64,000 nucleotides of DNA from assembly GCA_022497155.1 (NCBI GenBank), contig MU385712.1, forward strand, positions 557,765-621,764. The letters are read 5' to 3'. How positions within the stretch are numbered: position 1 is the first letter of the stretch; the number at the start of each line of letters is the position of its first letter. Source of the stretch: Whalleya microplaca. Lineage: Eukaryota; Ascomycota; Sordariomycetes; Xylariales; Xylariaceae. The notes beneath the pieces were generated by a model. It did no database searches and was not told the origin of the DNA. It was given only the letters and a program-made list of their open reading frames with translations. Of the stretch, positions 24,949-36,060 are shown piece by piece. The position numbers and the translations under genes were made by a program.

Positions 24949-25518
24949 TTGCTTGAACAGCATGAGATGACCGAACCTCATAGCGAACTTGAATATCTTA
25001 GGCAGTACACATGGATGAAATATGCAACCGTCGAGGATGAAGCTGTGTATCCAACATGTCTTGAGTTACCTGCTCAGCCTTCCAGGAAGACCGAATTGGC
25101 GCATATATTGGCCCAACTCGAGATAATATATACGAAAGGCAGATATGAACGTATTTCCTACCGCAAGTAGACAATACGAGACGAAAAAGTTGATTTTAGT
25201 GCTAGTACATCATTATGTAGCCGCACCACTGCACAGACGGCAATGGTGGCCACATACGTCAAGGACCTAATTGATATGGGAAGGGACTTCGACACATTGA
25301 TAACTTTAAATGGCATGGTTTGAACACTGATGGAAAGGACATCTGGCTAATGAGAGGAGCTCAAGCCTTATGACCATTGCTTTGAAATTCAGACACTGAT
25401 GCGCTTGGGATTGATATTTCTTGGACTCTTTGCATTCTTGAACACATTTCTAGCACTCGGAAGGAACGGCGGACTTTGTCAACTAAACAACAGACTTAAT
25501 ATATCTTCTCATATGTAA
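24949..25518 (+). pseudogene. Broken gene for a protein with a C-terminal membrane helix
   Basis: One plus-strand frame reads protein-like from 24949 to the terminal TAA at 25516-25518 but is interrupted by TAG at 25168, TGA at 25321, TAA at 25348 and TGA at 25351. Segments on each side look coding: LEYLRQYTWMKYATVEDEAV, then AQTAMVATYVKDLIDMGRDF, then ELKPYDHCFEIQT, then the helix LGLIFLGLFAFLNTFLALG followed by RNGGLCQL. No ATG opens the frame (a TGA lies two codons before 24949), so the 5' end is missing or in an unseen exon. A 39-nt intron at about 25318-25356 would remove three of the stops, but that is shorter than any other intron here, and TAG 25168 would remain. Family not recognised; an inactivated gene is the best reading. 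Confidence 0.45.
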
Positions 25519-25606
25519 GTAAGCTTCAAATGTAATGAAATATAGAACATCTAGGCTAATATCCTATTATAGAGATACCAAGTAATCCCAGCCTCATTCC
25601 ATCACG

Positions 25607-26446
25607 ATGGCGCAATTCTTTCTCTTTTATCACCTCCCGCGGGAGCTTAGAGACATGATCCTTCGATTTGCCATCTGGGGACGCAAAAAGAAGAAATTCT
25701 TTTCACCCACTCAGCTTCAGCAAGGGGCCATACCCTTAGGCGATCCCCGCGCCCTCCTGCTCGTGAGCAAAGGAATGCATGCAGACGCACTACCGATCAT
25801 CTTCCAAAACGTCATATTGAAATATCGCAGGACGGGTTCGGGCATCAACTCCTTAGAACACTTTACCATTCCTATATACAAGAAGGCCTGGAGAAATGTC
25901 AGATCGTTCGAATTGAGTGTTTGTCCTGAATCAATGAGTGTCGAATTCCACAGACTCGTCGTGCGGCCTCTCTGGCACATGGTTCATTCTGGGGCCTTGC
26001 AAGACCTCACTATCCGCTTCCGAGTTTCGCTCGACATGTTGAAACCATGGTACAGATCGTATATGACAGCAGGACTCCTTGGTGGGCGGAACAAAGAGAT
26101 CATCATGGACGCACCCATCGTGACGGTCTCGCCTCCATTCCAGGATCTGATCAGACTTCTCAAGTATCCAAGAATAAGATCAGCGGCTGTCTGGCTGGTC
26201 ACGCCACCGTACCCGCCCGTACCTGAGTACTCGTACGACGTATTTTTCCCTTTTCGATATTCAACAGGTCAGATGCCTTTGGGGGTTCAGAACTCAGTAG
26301 GCACGACCTCTAAACTCAACGTCGACGAGTTGGTAAATGTGCTACTAGGGGCGACAGCCATCAGCCCGCAAAGACACCACTTATGGCGTATTGATCTCGC
26401 CTGTAGAGCTCTAGATCACAGTAACAACAATATTTTTCTAGATTGA
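25607..26446 (+). CDS. F-box-like protein, possibly truncated
   Basis: A 279-residue open frame starting MAQFFLFYHLPRELRDMILR, where the LPRELRDMIL stretch fits the first helix of fungal F-box-like domains. The following DPRALLLVSKGMHADALPII is the usual second part. Such proteins are often SCF ubiquitin-ligase adaptors, but no C-terminal substrate-binding repeat is evident. The frame ends at TGA 26444-26446 and then continues in the same frame to 26728 (FYDEDRLKAHLRRLW), which looks like further coding. The TGA may be a nonsense mutation, or the last exon may be joined by an intron I cannot place. Another frame (NMEYLLHMFTIYVRYPHLAS) also reads protein-like near 26550, so the 3' part may be frameshifted as well. 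Confidence 0.6.
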   Translation: MAQFFLFYHLPRELRDMILRFAIWGRKKKKFFSPTQLQQGAIPLGDPRALLLVSKGMHADALPIIFQNVILKYRRTGSGINSLEHFTIPIYKKAWRNVRSFELSVCPESMSVEFHRLVVRPLWHMVHSGALQDLTIRFRVSLDMLKPWYRSYMTAGLLGGRNKEIIMDAPIVTVSPPFQDLIRLLKYPRIRSAAVWLVTPPYPPVPEYSYDVFFPFRYSTGQMPLGVQNSVGTTSKLNVDELVNVLLGATAISPQRHHLWRIDLACRALDHSNNNIFLD

Positions 26447-26728
26447 ATATTGCAGTTCTACGATGAGGATCGACTGAAGGCACACTTGAGACGGCTTTGG
26501 GCAAGTTTTCAACGCATTACTTGCCGTATAACAGACCTATTCTCGTCAACATGGAGTACCTTTTGCATATGTTCACCATATATGTACGGTATCCTCATTT
26601 GGCCTCACTTCTCAGAAGGACGACAATTTCTCAAAGCCCATTACCATCAAATAATGGCAACAATCACCCACAAGCGCCAACGCAGTACCGATTATACCGA
26701 TATTGACTTGGATAGCGAGAACTCTTAA

Positions 26729-27531
26729 TCATAATACCCATATTGATTCATTCCGGCTGTACTCAACTCGACTAGCCACTTCACACACATACAAATGTAG
26801 TTTTAATACGCGGGCGCCCTGACGCCATGCCGCCATGTCGCCAATCCCTAACCCACCTTGCCCACCAACCCACCCAACCACCCAACTCACCCAGATCCAG
26901 CCAGTGATCGCGAAACGCAATGCAATCAACAAGCCCACGACTCCAAGTGGGACCATCCCGAAGAGATCGATAGGCGGACCCTCCTCCACGCGACGACGAT
27001 TTATTGCTGCCCGACGGCGTTTCCAGCGGCCGCTGCATCCAATGTCGCGGCGTATCGCCGTGGGGCCGCGCGCTCATTGGCCGCGGGCGGGGATATCGAG
27101 CCGATCCGACTCGTCCGACCATGACTCGTCCACGCCCCGCGACCCGACCGTCTACTACCAATTCGTGGGAATGGAAGCTCATTGAATGAAGAAAAAGCCC
27201 GGGACAGGGAGCGCGGAAGAGTGGATATATGCTCATGTATGGATGAAAATAGGAATGGGCCGACGCACGATGAATGGGCGGTGAAGCTAGGGTTGGCGCA
27301 CACATTCTTTTCTTTGTGGGCGCCGGATGCTTATATTAACCTCGACTCTCCCTCTCCTCTAGTCTAATTTTAATAGATGCTTTTTCTCTTTTTATCTGCT
27401 GGTTTTCTCTTCCTCTAATTTTTTGCTCCCCTGACCCGATGCACACGGTGACTTGAAATGAGACAACCGATTACCACCACCACTGAGTGTGTCCACTTAT
27501 ACAGTACACCCGGGTTGCCAGCGATCGTAGG
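26729..27531. other. Intergenic, no gene recognised
   Basis: GC-rich in 26990-27130 with overlapping chance frames on both strands. A pyrimidine-rich tract with TATATTAA-like sequence at 27330-27420 resembles a fungal promoter, but no gene follows on the plus strand. Confidence 0.45.
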
Positions 27532-27810
27532 CTACCCCTGGGTCCGCCTCACTAGTTCCTCGAGCTGGCTTGCCTTCTGCCCTAGACGCTCGTTTATTTC
27601 GTCTTCGGACATGATGGCGCCTTGTGCCAGCCTCTCTGTCATGCTGAGGTCGCTGGCGAGGTAGTCTCTTAGCATCTCGGACGGCGTCTCGAGCGTGGTT
27701 CTGTGCCATCGTTGTGTCAGCATGGCCTCTCGTCGCTTCGATCCTTTTCTCGTATATATAACGTACTGGTTGCCAGAAGTCTGGCTTGTGTTTACTGGAG
27801 TTTGAGACAT
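27532..27810 (-). CDS. Small hypothetical protein (92 aa)
   Basis: Single open frame starting MSQTPVNTSQTSGNQYVIYT with a good start context (CATCATCATG). It is hydrophilic, basic in the middle (RKGSKRREAML) and helical toward the end, where SMTERLAQGAIMSEDEINER and a Leu-spaced QKASQLEELVRRTQG could form a short coiled coil. No signal peptide or membrane helix. I do not recognise a family. The divergent spacing with the C2H2 gene at 28889 leaves a 1.1 kb shared promoter region. Confidence 0.5.
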   Translation of the reverse strand: MSQTPVNTSQTSGNQYVIYTRKGSKRREAMLTQRWHRTTLETPSEMLRDYLASDLSMTERLAQGAIMSEDEINERLGQKASQLEELVRRTQG

Positions 27811-28888
27811 GATGATGTCGCTGGCTTTATCTGTCTGAAAGGCTTGTCTAGGGTTCGTTGAGTGTGTGGGCTAGGACAGGATTTGTGATACTGGATGCTG
27901 GTCTGGCTATCGTCGTTCAAAGGTAAGGCACTGAGAGTCTCTTGCTTGCTGATATTCCTCTTGAAGAATCTAGTCTTGCAAACCCTCTCAGCCACGACAC
28001 AAGAGTCGGCATCCCGCCCATACTTATGTGCAAGGACGGGCCGAGCAACCAGCAACACGCGCCGAAGCGCTACAACGACGTCCAAGGCTCTGCTCAAGCC
28101 ACGATTGCTCGCATCACGCACCCCAGATCAGGCACTCCAGATTTGCTCATTCTCGGCTGCGTCACCATACCTCTGTTCCTCTGTTCGGCGCGGCAAGCCG
28201 AGTCCTCAGGAGCGCATCGACGGGCCCTGCGATATTCCCTTCCCCCTTAGCAGACAGGTAGGGCTGGGCTGGGCTGAGGCGGCGCAAAGGCGCAAGAAAG
28301 CGCATGCACGATGCCGGCGGGTTAGTCCCATTGCGTCCATTGCGTGTTCGCAGCGCTGAGCCAGCCAGCCGGCCGGCTGGCTCCACGCAAATCAGCGTCG
28401 AGCAAAACGTCGCTGCACGCATGATTGGCAGAATGTGCCCGCCCGCCGGGCGCGCATATCTCCACCTCGATTTTGCGCAACGGCGCAAAGCGGACTGTAC
28501 ATAAATATTGGGCGTTTCTCGGCCGGAAGAGAGGGGGAGGGGGAAAGAGAGACAGAGAGAGCCTCTTGCGGAAACCTTCATACTTCCCCTCCTTTTTTTT
28601 CTGCCTCCTCGTGATTCTTAGCTATAAGAATGAGCTAGATATTTTTTGAGACACTCACTTGAGAAAAAAAAAAAAGGGAATTTTATTCTGCTAGCTGGGA
28701 GCCTCATCTTACTAGCAATTGCTTCTCCTCTCCAATCTAAGCCTTTTTTCTCACCCCTTGGCTTGTCAATAAATGCTGGTTAGAATCGACTTCAGCCTCT
28801 TCACCACCTACCGTGATGACATCGCATCAGATCTAGGAGCCACCAGGATAGCCCGCATTCACCAAATGCATTCCTTCCCGCGTTAGAA
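27811..28888. other. Divergent intergenic region with palindrome and repeated GGCGCAAAG
   Basis: Lies between the small minus-strand gene and the plus-strand C2H2 gene, so it should contain promoters for both. It holds a perfect 20-bp palindrome (28363-28382) and GGCGCAA words near 28279, 28288 and 28488, plus AT and pyrimidine tracts at 28540-28700. The overlapping GC-rich open frames here look like shadows of each other. Confidence 0.5.
28363..28382. repeat. Perfect 20-bp palindrome
   Basis: AGCCAGCCGG is followed directly by its reverse complement CCGGCTGGCT, with GCC/GGC extensions on both sides. It sits about 0.5 kb upstream of the C2H2 gene start. A binding site or a hairpin are both possible; neither is shown. 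Confidence 0.75.
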
Positions 28889-30923
28889 ATGCTTAGTCCT
28901 CAACCAATATTGAATGTCCCTTATTTGTCAACGTTGACCAACTTGCACCACTACCAACCTCACCATTACCAGTACCATCACAACACTACCATTGGGCCGG
29001 AGAAGCTATTCTTTAGAAACTGTCGTATAAACTCCTTCAACTCCTCTGACCACTCCTGGAACGCGGCAACAGCAAAGCTTGTAGCCAAGTGGGGGAAGAC
29101 GGTGCATAATCGCCGTTTGCATCGCCTTAAGCGAAGCATGGTCAAGGAATCAAGGACTTGTACCTCTCAGCGACAGCCACCAGGACCAACGAACGCCGGT
29201 GTGCCGGCAAAGTACGAAAGACCATCAAAGGTTAGTATAGCTGCCCCCTAGCAACAATGCGAGATTGGTTCAGATATGTACCATTTGAATAAATGGCGTT
29301 GGACATGTTCATCTCATATGTGAAAAGGAGATATACTAACTTTTTGATATCTTTAGCAAAACTTTATTTCTTCCATCGGAGAGCGACCCGAGCACTCACT
29401 CGTTATTGCGGACGACAAGGCTCATACCGAAGGCTCTGAGCTATGTCTGGCTAAGTGTAGTGCGCGCAAGGAAGAAACAACTACACAGAACGAGGGATCT
29501 AAGCTTGGAGACCTATCAGTCGATCCTATGGAGAGCAACAAGAAGGCAAGCGCCGCTGCTCGACAATCCAGCCATTGCGACCGCGATCACAAAGGCGTCA
29601 GAGGACTGACGCCAGACCAATTCGCCGCTCGTAAGAAACAAGAGGCAGTCGCGGTTGTTATGGCTGCATTCCACAAGTGGTTCGACAAGAGATTGCAGAT
29701 CATCTCTTACGCGTACGAACAATCTGAGGCATCTGAGAACTCTGGCGGCGGTACCGCTGGAGAGTCTGGTGCTGGAGATGGTGCTTCTGGCACAGGTGGG
29801 TCGGGCCGCCCAACGCGAACGAAGCGACCACTGGACGGAGATGACCAGGATAATTCCTCGGCTGGCGGTGATGAGGGAGATCCGAATAGAGGAGGAAGCA
29901 AGCGCGCGAAGAAGGATGTGGAATTGGAATGCAAGTGGGCTTGTCCCTTCTATAAGCACGACCCATTGAAGTATAGCAAACACCGGAGCTGCACTGGACC
30001 AGGTTGGCCATCGCTGCATCGTTTGAAGTATGTACCCTAGGAAGGCTGACTACCCAGATAGTATGGTAATACGAATCATGTACTAACCATGATCTGTGAA
30101 GGGAGCATTTATACCGCATCCACCGAGAGCCGAAGCACTCTTGTGTTCGGTGTAATAAGCCCTTTGTCGATAAAAAGGACTTAGACGATCATTTACGAGC
30201 CGACATGCGTTGCGAGAAAATGGACTTAGCCCCTGTGCAAGGCATTGATCCGGCCACTGAGGCGAAAATAAAAGTGAGAAAGAAGGCTGGTGTGACCGAT
30301 GAGCAGAGATGGAGAGAGATTTACCTGATTCTGTTCCCGAACACGAATCTTAAGGCCATACCAAGTCCATGTAGGTTGATTGAGTGAAGTTTCATGTTGG
30401 GAAACTGCTAATTATGTTTTCATTTCTGAAAGACTACGACGGTAATGTCTCTCTTGGATCCCCTCAAAAGGCCGATTTCAGCAGGATGAAGAAAAGAATC
30501 CAAAAAGAACTACCTGACCTCGTCCAGAAGAGAGTCGAGAGGTCATTCGACAAGCTTGAGGTTGAGGTAAAGCAAAAAATGCGCGAGTTTATTCAAGACG
30601 GTCTGCTCGAAATCTTTAATGATGACGGTTCGCCGATCGTGACTCCAGCAGTAACTCCAAGGGCTGCTACACCAGGTTTATGTGTGGCCAACGACCAATC
30701 GGACAACCCAGTAGATAAAGGAGATGACTCGTTGGATCTCTGGAATCTTCTCGAGCCTGACATGCCGTTTCCATTCGGCGCCTTTATGTCTAATGACTTT
30801 GACTTTACTACTCAATTCGGCCCTGCAGGCTCTGCTGATTGTCACAATTCTGAGGAGCAATCGGACTCAGGATATGCTTCTACTTGTACCGCAAGGGATG
30901 CTCCTTCCAGAGCCGAGGTTTGA
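28889..30923 (+). CDS. C2H2-type zinc-finger domain protein, putative transcription regulator
   Basis: Four exons: 28889-29230, 29357-30027, 30102-30370 and 30433-30923, in phase, 590 residues. Introns have GTTAGT, GTATGT and GTAGGT donors, and the second has a TACTAAC branch site. The core (about residues 305-395) reads CKWACPFYKHDPLKYSKHRS, then CTGPGWPSLHRLKEHLYRIH, then CVRCNKPFVDKKDLDDHL. This is the fungal domain with one degenerate and one canonical-looking C2H2-like finger; it is followed by the usual WREIYLILFP and IPSPYYD. A Gly/Ser-rich linker and basic TKRP/KRAKK stretches precede it; the C-terminus is acidic. A nuclear regulator role is likely from the family, but targets are unknown. 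The start at 28889 is the first ATG of the open frame; the N-terminal 110 residues resemble nothing known. Confidence 0.85.
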
Positions 30924-33220
30924 CGAGGTTAGCGGTACGAACAATTAATTCCCTTTGTCTGCGTGCTGTTGATTGATATATCTTCACTCTTGAAGAAACG
31001 TTCTCCTTCATGGCCTGAAATAGGGTTGGTTACGTCCATACTGTATGGAACAAGTCATTCGCTTCGTTGAAAAGCTGTATTTCGCATAGAATAAGTTAGG
31101 AACATCAGCTGAACTCCACTGTGAGCTTGGCTGCAATCTGATAAAGTTTCTTAAGTTCTGCTGCGATCGTGATCTGCTCCTTACCGGTGACAAGATGGGG
31201 TTTTTGTCACGAATGGCTTCAGGAACTTTAACGAATAGATACGTCATGTGGGCACGTAGCTCCAGTGAGGCTCCCGAAAGACCGGGACTCACAAGATCAA
31301 TGCGAACTTGAGCTGAATATCTGTCAAAACCGCGGGCACATTTGTGAGGGATATACTGAACGCATATTGCATACGTATTACCGGCACGATTAAGGTACGA
31401 GAGAAGAGATGGCATCTGGTCCGATATGTTGTTAGGTTGCTGGAAGTCGGATGTCCTTCAACTATGTTCCGAGGCTAGCGCTGATATTAAAATAGCTTGA
31501 CGTCGACTGTTATGACGGTCGTCTCGCCTTGTTATGCCGAAATCCTCAGGCGCTATGTCGGCATGGTCGGTTCCTGAAAAGCCTATCGGTCATGGCCCAA
31601 CTCAATTGACCCAGCGATACGGTCCAGCTGCACCGACCCAGGGTATGGTGGCCATCCTTGCGACCTCGTCTCTTCTGCGTCCCTTGCCGCGGTACGTCAA
31701 GATGCTTTGGTCTGATATTCTGGTCTGATGTCTTTACAAAATAGGGGTGCGTAAGTAAAAAATTGAATACACGTAGGAGGCGCTTAGAAGGTAGGAGGCT
31801 TTGATCAACTTTGAATGCCTTTGGAATCGCGGGCTTGGGCCATAGGAATTTGTCCGAGAGGCTTGAGACAGGTGAGGAAGAGGCGACCCATATCTTTAAG
31901 AAATTGGAAGCACTGCAGAGGTCTCATGCCGGCACTGCACGCTGGTGGCATTCCAGATGCGAGTCCAGACCCCTGTCACCTGTTCGTTCCATGTGGCAGA
32001 CACTTCAATGGAAGGGGAACCGAACGAATATGATGAGACGAGATCTGAGATCCTGTTGCAGGTGAGCGCCACCATCTTTCCTCTGTTACCGAATCTAAAA
32101 AGACTGGAATCGTCCGAAGTGTGGCCAGACCGGATTGTCTCGGGACAGGATGGAGTGGCCGTTAATAAGGTGTGGATGACGGAAGTGCCGCCAATTTAAG
32201 GTGTTCGGGGGTGGAAGCTAGTGCAGAAAGTTCGGCAAGCCGACTTCTGCATCAGGAGGGATGGGATAGAGATATGTAGCTAATAAGTACGAGAAGGGAT
32301 ATAGGATGATAATCTAATCTTGTCGTGGTTTGGTGTCAGTCGCTGGGATTCATACTTACCATAACAGGGCGATGATAAGAGGAAGATGAGAGATGAGAGA
32401 ACATTGAAGAATAAACGAAACTACAAGGGCGTGTCGTGGGGTGTTGTTTTGTTTCTACGAAACCAATGATATTTATATTATTATTGTGTGCATCTGAATG
32501 CATCTATTAAAGCTGTGTGATCATTGAATTATTGACGAATGGAAATTCATATTTTAGATTAGGAACTTATTGATGGCTTGACGGCATGACGATGGCTTGG
32601 TGAAGATGTTGGAGTTGGAGAAAGAAAAAAAAAAAAAGTGTTGATGGTGATTGATGGATCACAGGCCAGCAGGCCCCGTCCCTGGTGCCTTCCTGCAGGT
32701 CCTCTGGCAGTCAGGTACTGCGTATGGTCGGGGGACCCCTCCCAATAGAAGACCGATGTGGGGCTATGGATGCATTGACCCAAACAACGTCGCACAGCGT
32801 ACAGAGAAGCAGCAGCTAGGGCTAGGGCTAAGCTGCTTCGGGTGGTGGTGGCAGGGGTAGGTGGCCGCTAGTGGCCTCCACCTACCTACTGGCAACTGCT
32901 ATCATGCAGTACGTACCCTGTAGCTGCCTTCCTGGAAGTTGTAGCAGCAGAAGCAGCAGCTGCGAGTGGTCAAGGACGCAAGGGCCATTGCCCGATTGGT
33001 GGTGTTCCAACCCCCCTAAGCCGTGCGATTCCCTGCGATTCCCTGCCAAGGCTGGCCCCAAATGCTGCTCGACACTCGTTACATTGGCTATATGGTACGT
33101 AAATTGGTTGGCTCCCACTAACCTAATGATTGTCTGTACCTGTAAATCACGGGCAATGGTACATATACACACATGTAATCTGTAATCTGTCTATGTAGGC
33201 TGGTGGCCTGTAGGTACATA
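30924..33220. other. Intergenic, one doubtful minus-strand frame
   Basis: A minus-strand open frame at 31008-31415 (begins MPSLLSYLNRAGNTYAICVQ) is the only one with protein-like texture, but it has no recognisable family. Plus-strand frames at 31534-32199 overlap in three phases and look like noise or a relic. A TA-poor segment from 32650 to 33180 holds no gene. Confidence 0.4.
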
Positions 33221-33223
33221 TAA
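33221..33223 (+). other. Left target-site duplication TAA
   Basis: TAA flanks the left terminus of the transposon and is repeated at 36724-36726. PIF/Harbinger elements insert into TWA sites and duplicate three bases, so both the sequence and the length fit. Confidence 0.75.
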
Positions 33224-33263
33224 CCCCCCGATCGACAAATCGTTAGGCTGAGACTGATCGGTC
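33224..33263 (+). repeat. Left terminal inverted repeat of Harbinger-like element
   Basis: The inner 33 bp (33231-33263) match the reverse complement of 36684-36716 at 30 of 33 positions, starting ATCGACAAATCG and ending AGACTGATCGGTC. The outer 7 bp differ mostly (C-rich here, GGCCCTA at the other end). Confidence 0.9.
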
Positions 33264-33520
33264 TATTAAGGTACATTTGCCTGCATAAAAATTTCGGCTA
33301 ATTCCGTTATACCTCCTTAGAACCCCTATATTACACCTTACCTACTATAGTTAGTTAAATCTACCTAATTCCACTTCTTTTAATTATTCCGTAAGCCGTT
33401 TTTTTCTCGGATATCTTGTAATAACTACAATATAACGTTATGTAACTTTTTAAGCCGAAATAAAATCGAAAATAAATTTAAAAAAATGGAAAATAGTTAA
33501 GGAGACACTTTTTAATAAAT

Positions 33521-34600
33521 GGCTGTTAAATTTAGTGGCTCGTATTTAAATTTAGCAGCTATTAGGGCAATAAGTGGCGAGGATATTGCTTTTATTAATA
33601 AAGCTGCCAGGGATTTTTTTTTTAATAATTTAAGGGTATTTTTAATAATTCCTAACGTTAGTTAAGATTTTTCCGATAAGGCTATTATCGACTTAACCGA
33701 TACCCTTTCGCTTCCGGCTATTAATATCGATTTAACCGATGTTTTGCCGCCTCCGGCTGTTAATATCGATTTAATTACTCCCGTTTTAGCTCCGGCTATT
33801 CCTTAGCGTTTAAAGTTAATAATGCCGAAGTTAGTAACGCCGAAGTTAGTAAAATTAAAGGCAGTAATACCGAAAACAGTAACCCTTATAGCTTTACCCG
33901 CGCCGGCGTTAATTTTAAAATAAACCCCGGAAATAAACTTTTTTTTTATGTAGTATTTAATGTAAGCTTATAATAATAGCGCTTTAATAACGATTTATAG
34001 TGCTGCTTTTCGGCCGGTATAAGATTAAATTAGTGAAGCTATAATTAAGGAGTTTTTTAGCCGGCCTTTTATATAAAAAAAAATACAGTCGAAATAAAAT
34101 AGTGAGAAACGAAAATATCGGTAATATAAAACGCTAATATAAAAATCTGGCGTTAAAGTTAACGAACGCGGGTATATTTAAGCGTTTCCGGTAGTTTAAA
34201 AGGACTTTATATTTAAATTTCCTAAGGCTGCTTAGTTACGGATTACCTTGTTAAGTAACGATATCGATATATATAACGAGGTTTTTTTTAGGAAGTCGGC
34301 ATTCGGTAACTTTATTAGGAATATAAAAAACGAAGATAACGTCTTTAAAATTTTTATAAAAAATAATAATAATATTATAAAAAACCTTATTATTACATAA
34401 AAAGTTAGCGAAAATCCGGTATCTAATAATAAAAAAAGTCTCGATTTTAATAAAAATTCGGAGATTATTAACGATAGCGACGTTACTAATACTTTTGTAA
34501 GGCTAAAAAAGCTAAAATCTAAGCCGTTAAAAAACCTTTTTATAACAGTTATTAAAAGAGCATTTTTTTAAATGTTATATGCCTTTAGCTATAATAACGT
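33521..34600 (+). pseudogene. Degenerate second frame of the transposon
   Basis: Reading from ATG 33521 gives a plausible start (MAVKFSGSYLNLAAIRAISG) that meets several in-frame stops within 150 bases. It includes a near-duplicated segment (AINIDLTDVLPPPAVNIDL) and farther on KNSEIINDSDVTNTFVRLKK. It faces the transposase, in line with the second (Myb/SANT-like) gene of PIF/Harbinger elements, but no Myb motif survives to prove that. Confidence 0.4.
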
Positions 34601-34927
34601 TAAAAAAGCTATTTAGGAATTCTAAAAAAACTTCGGAAAGAAAATAATAAATATTTAAATAATTCGAGTTATTAAGGAATTACGGGATCCCTTAAATGCT
34701 GTGGTTTTTTTAAACCTAAGTAAGGTTAATTAAAAGGTATATTTAAAGTTTTTAATTAATTAGCTTTATGTTATAGTAGTTAAGGAAGTTTAAATATGTT
34801 GCTATAATTATTTTTCGTACTAAAATTATATAAGGAATTACATATACGCGGCATTTGAAAGATCGCCTAACTACTGTGCTTAAGAGAGTATATAAAAAAC
34901 GGCCATCCAGTAATAGAGTAGCGTAGC

Positions 34928-35041
34928 AGCTATAATTGATTTTTATTATTATAATCGACTTTGTAGCTGCAATTAATTTTATTACGGCAATCGATTTTTT
35001 AGCTGCAACTAATTTTTATTATAGCAATCGATTTTTTAGCA
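34928..35041 (+). repeat. Tandem repeat, about 37 bp x 3, inside the transposon
   Basis: Units start near 34928, 34965 and 35001, each with an AGCTGCAA-like head, a T-rich middle and an ATCGATTTTT-like end. The units differ mostly by transitions, as expected for a RIP-mutated repeat. Confidence 0.7.
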
Positions 35042-35324
35042 GCTTTTAAACCTAATTAATAATTATAATAGCCACTATTTTTTAATAATTATATTTAATA
35101 AGGCTGACTTTTTAGTAAGGCTAATAAGTCACATGTTTATTATAATTACTCGCTTTTTAACATATTTGTAGCTAAGTAATTTCGATACTTATTTTATATT
35201 TATATAGTAATCCGATAACGTATATAACGAGGTTTTTTATTACAAATACGCCGATTTGCCCTCTCTCGAGCTTTAGTTAGGCATTTTTGCTATTTCCGAG
35301 ACAATCTCGATTTTTAGCTGCCGT

Positions 35325-36060
35325 TACTGTTAATAATTTTTTGTGCCTTAATAAAGTTATAGAGGCTATAGACGGCATATATAATTCGAATTTAAGTATA
35401 TAGTTTATATTTTGCTGTCGAGCTACGGATAATCTTGAATTTTTTTTTTAGTATGCCGAAAATTTGCTTTACGATAACCTTTAATCTCGAATAACGGAGG
35501 TTATATAACTTTTTCGACGTTTAAGGCTTATAAATAGCCTGCCGCCACTTTTATAAATAATATCGTACCTTTAAGAAAGGTATAACCACTCCTTTTTTGT
35601 TACTAAAGCTAGCGTTTGCTAAGTAAAATTTACTAAAAGGTATGTTAAATTTTCCGGCTATGGCGTTTAATAATAGGTTATTATTATATATTAAACCTTT
35701 TGCCTTAGCTAATACGTAATTAAAGGTGCTATCGAATTTTATAGCCGCAAATACGTTTTAAGAAATAAATCCTTTCCGATTGCGTTATTGTTTTTGGCTA
35801 TTACGTAATATAAATGTGTGTATGTGTGTGCTATTTATAATACCGATAGCACCGTTAAAAGCATTTAAAACCGGGTTTAATTCTACTTTTTTAGCTACGT
35901 AATCGGCTGCCGGCTATCGAATAAAAGTTTTATATAATTAGACTATTCGGATAAAGATATATTAAAAGATTTTTAAGACTATATTTTAGCTAACTTTAAA
36001 TCGATAGGCAGCATTTTATTACGGTTTATTATAAGCTATTATTTATAAAAATATCAATAG
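35325..36060 (-). pseudogene. RIP-damaged PIF/Harbinger DDE transposase
   Basis: The minus strand translates, through at least five stops, into the Harbinger DDE domain order. From the N-terminal side it reads NAFNGAIGIINSTHIHTF (family: GAIDGTHI), then a degenerate RNRKG motif (family: R-x-RKG), FDSTFNYVLAKAKG (family: FTYVLAGWEGS) and KFYLANASF (family: YLADAGY). After that come GVVIPFL, YNLRYSRLKVIVKQIFGILK (family: FNLRHSSLRNVIERVFGVLK) and VYSLYNFIK (family: ALHNFI). Catalytic Asp codons are replaced by Asn or Ser, the G-to-A change expected of RIP. The enzyme would bind the inverted repeats and cut and paste the element; this copy cannot. Confidence 0.82.

Noticed and set aside
25322..25340. 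18 of 19 bases shared with 52967-52985 in the STAND gene
   Set aside because: Surrounding sequence is not similar and reading frames differ, so probably chance.
26497..26706. Open frame beginning at TTG inside the F-box 3' region
   Set aside because: No ATG at the start; could reflect a frameshift but is not a gene by itself.
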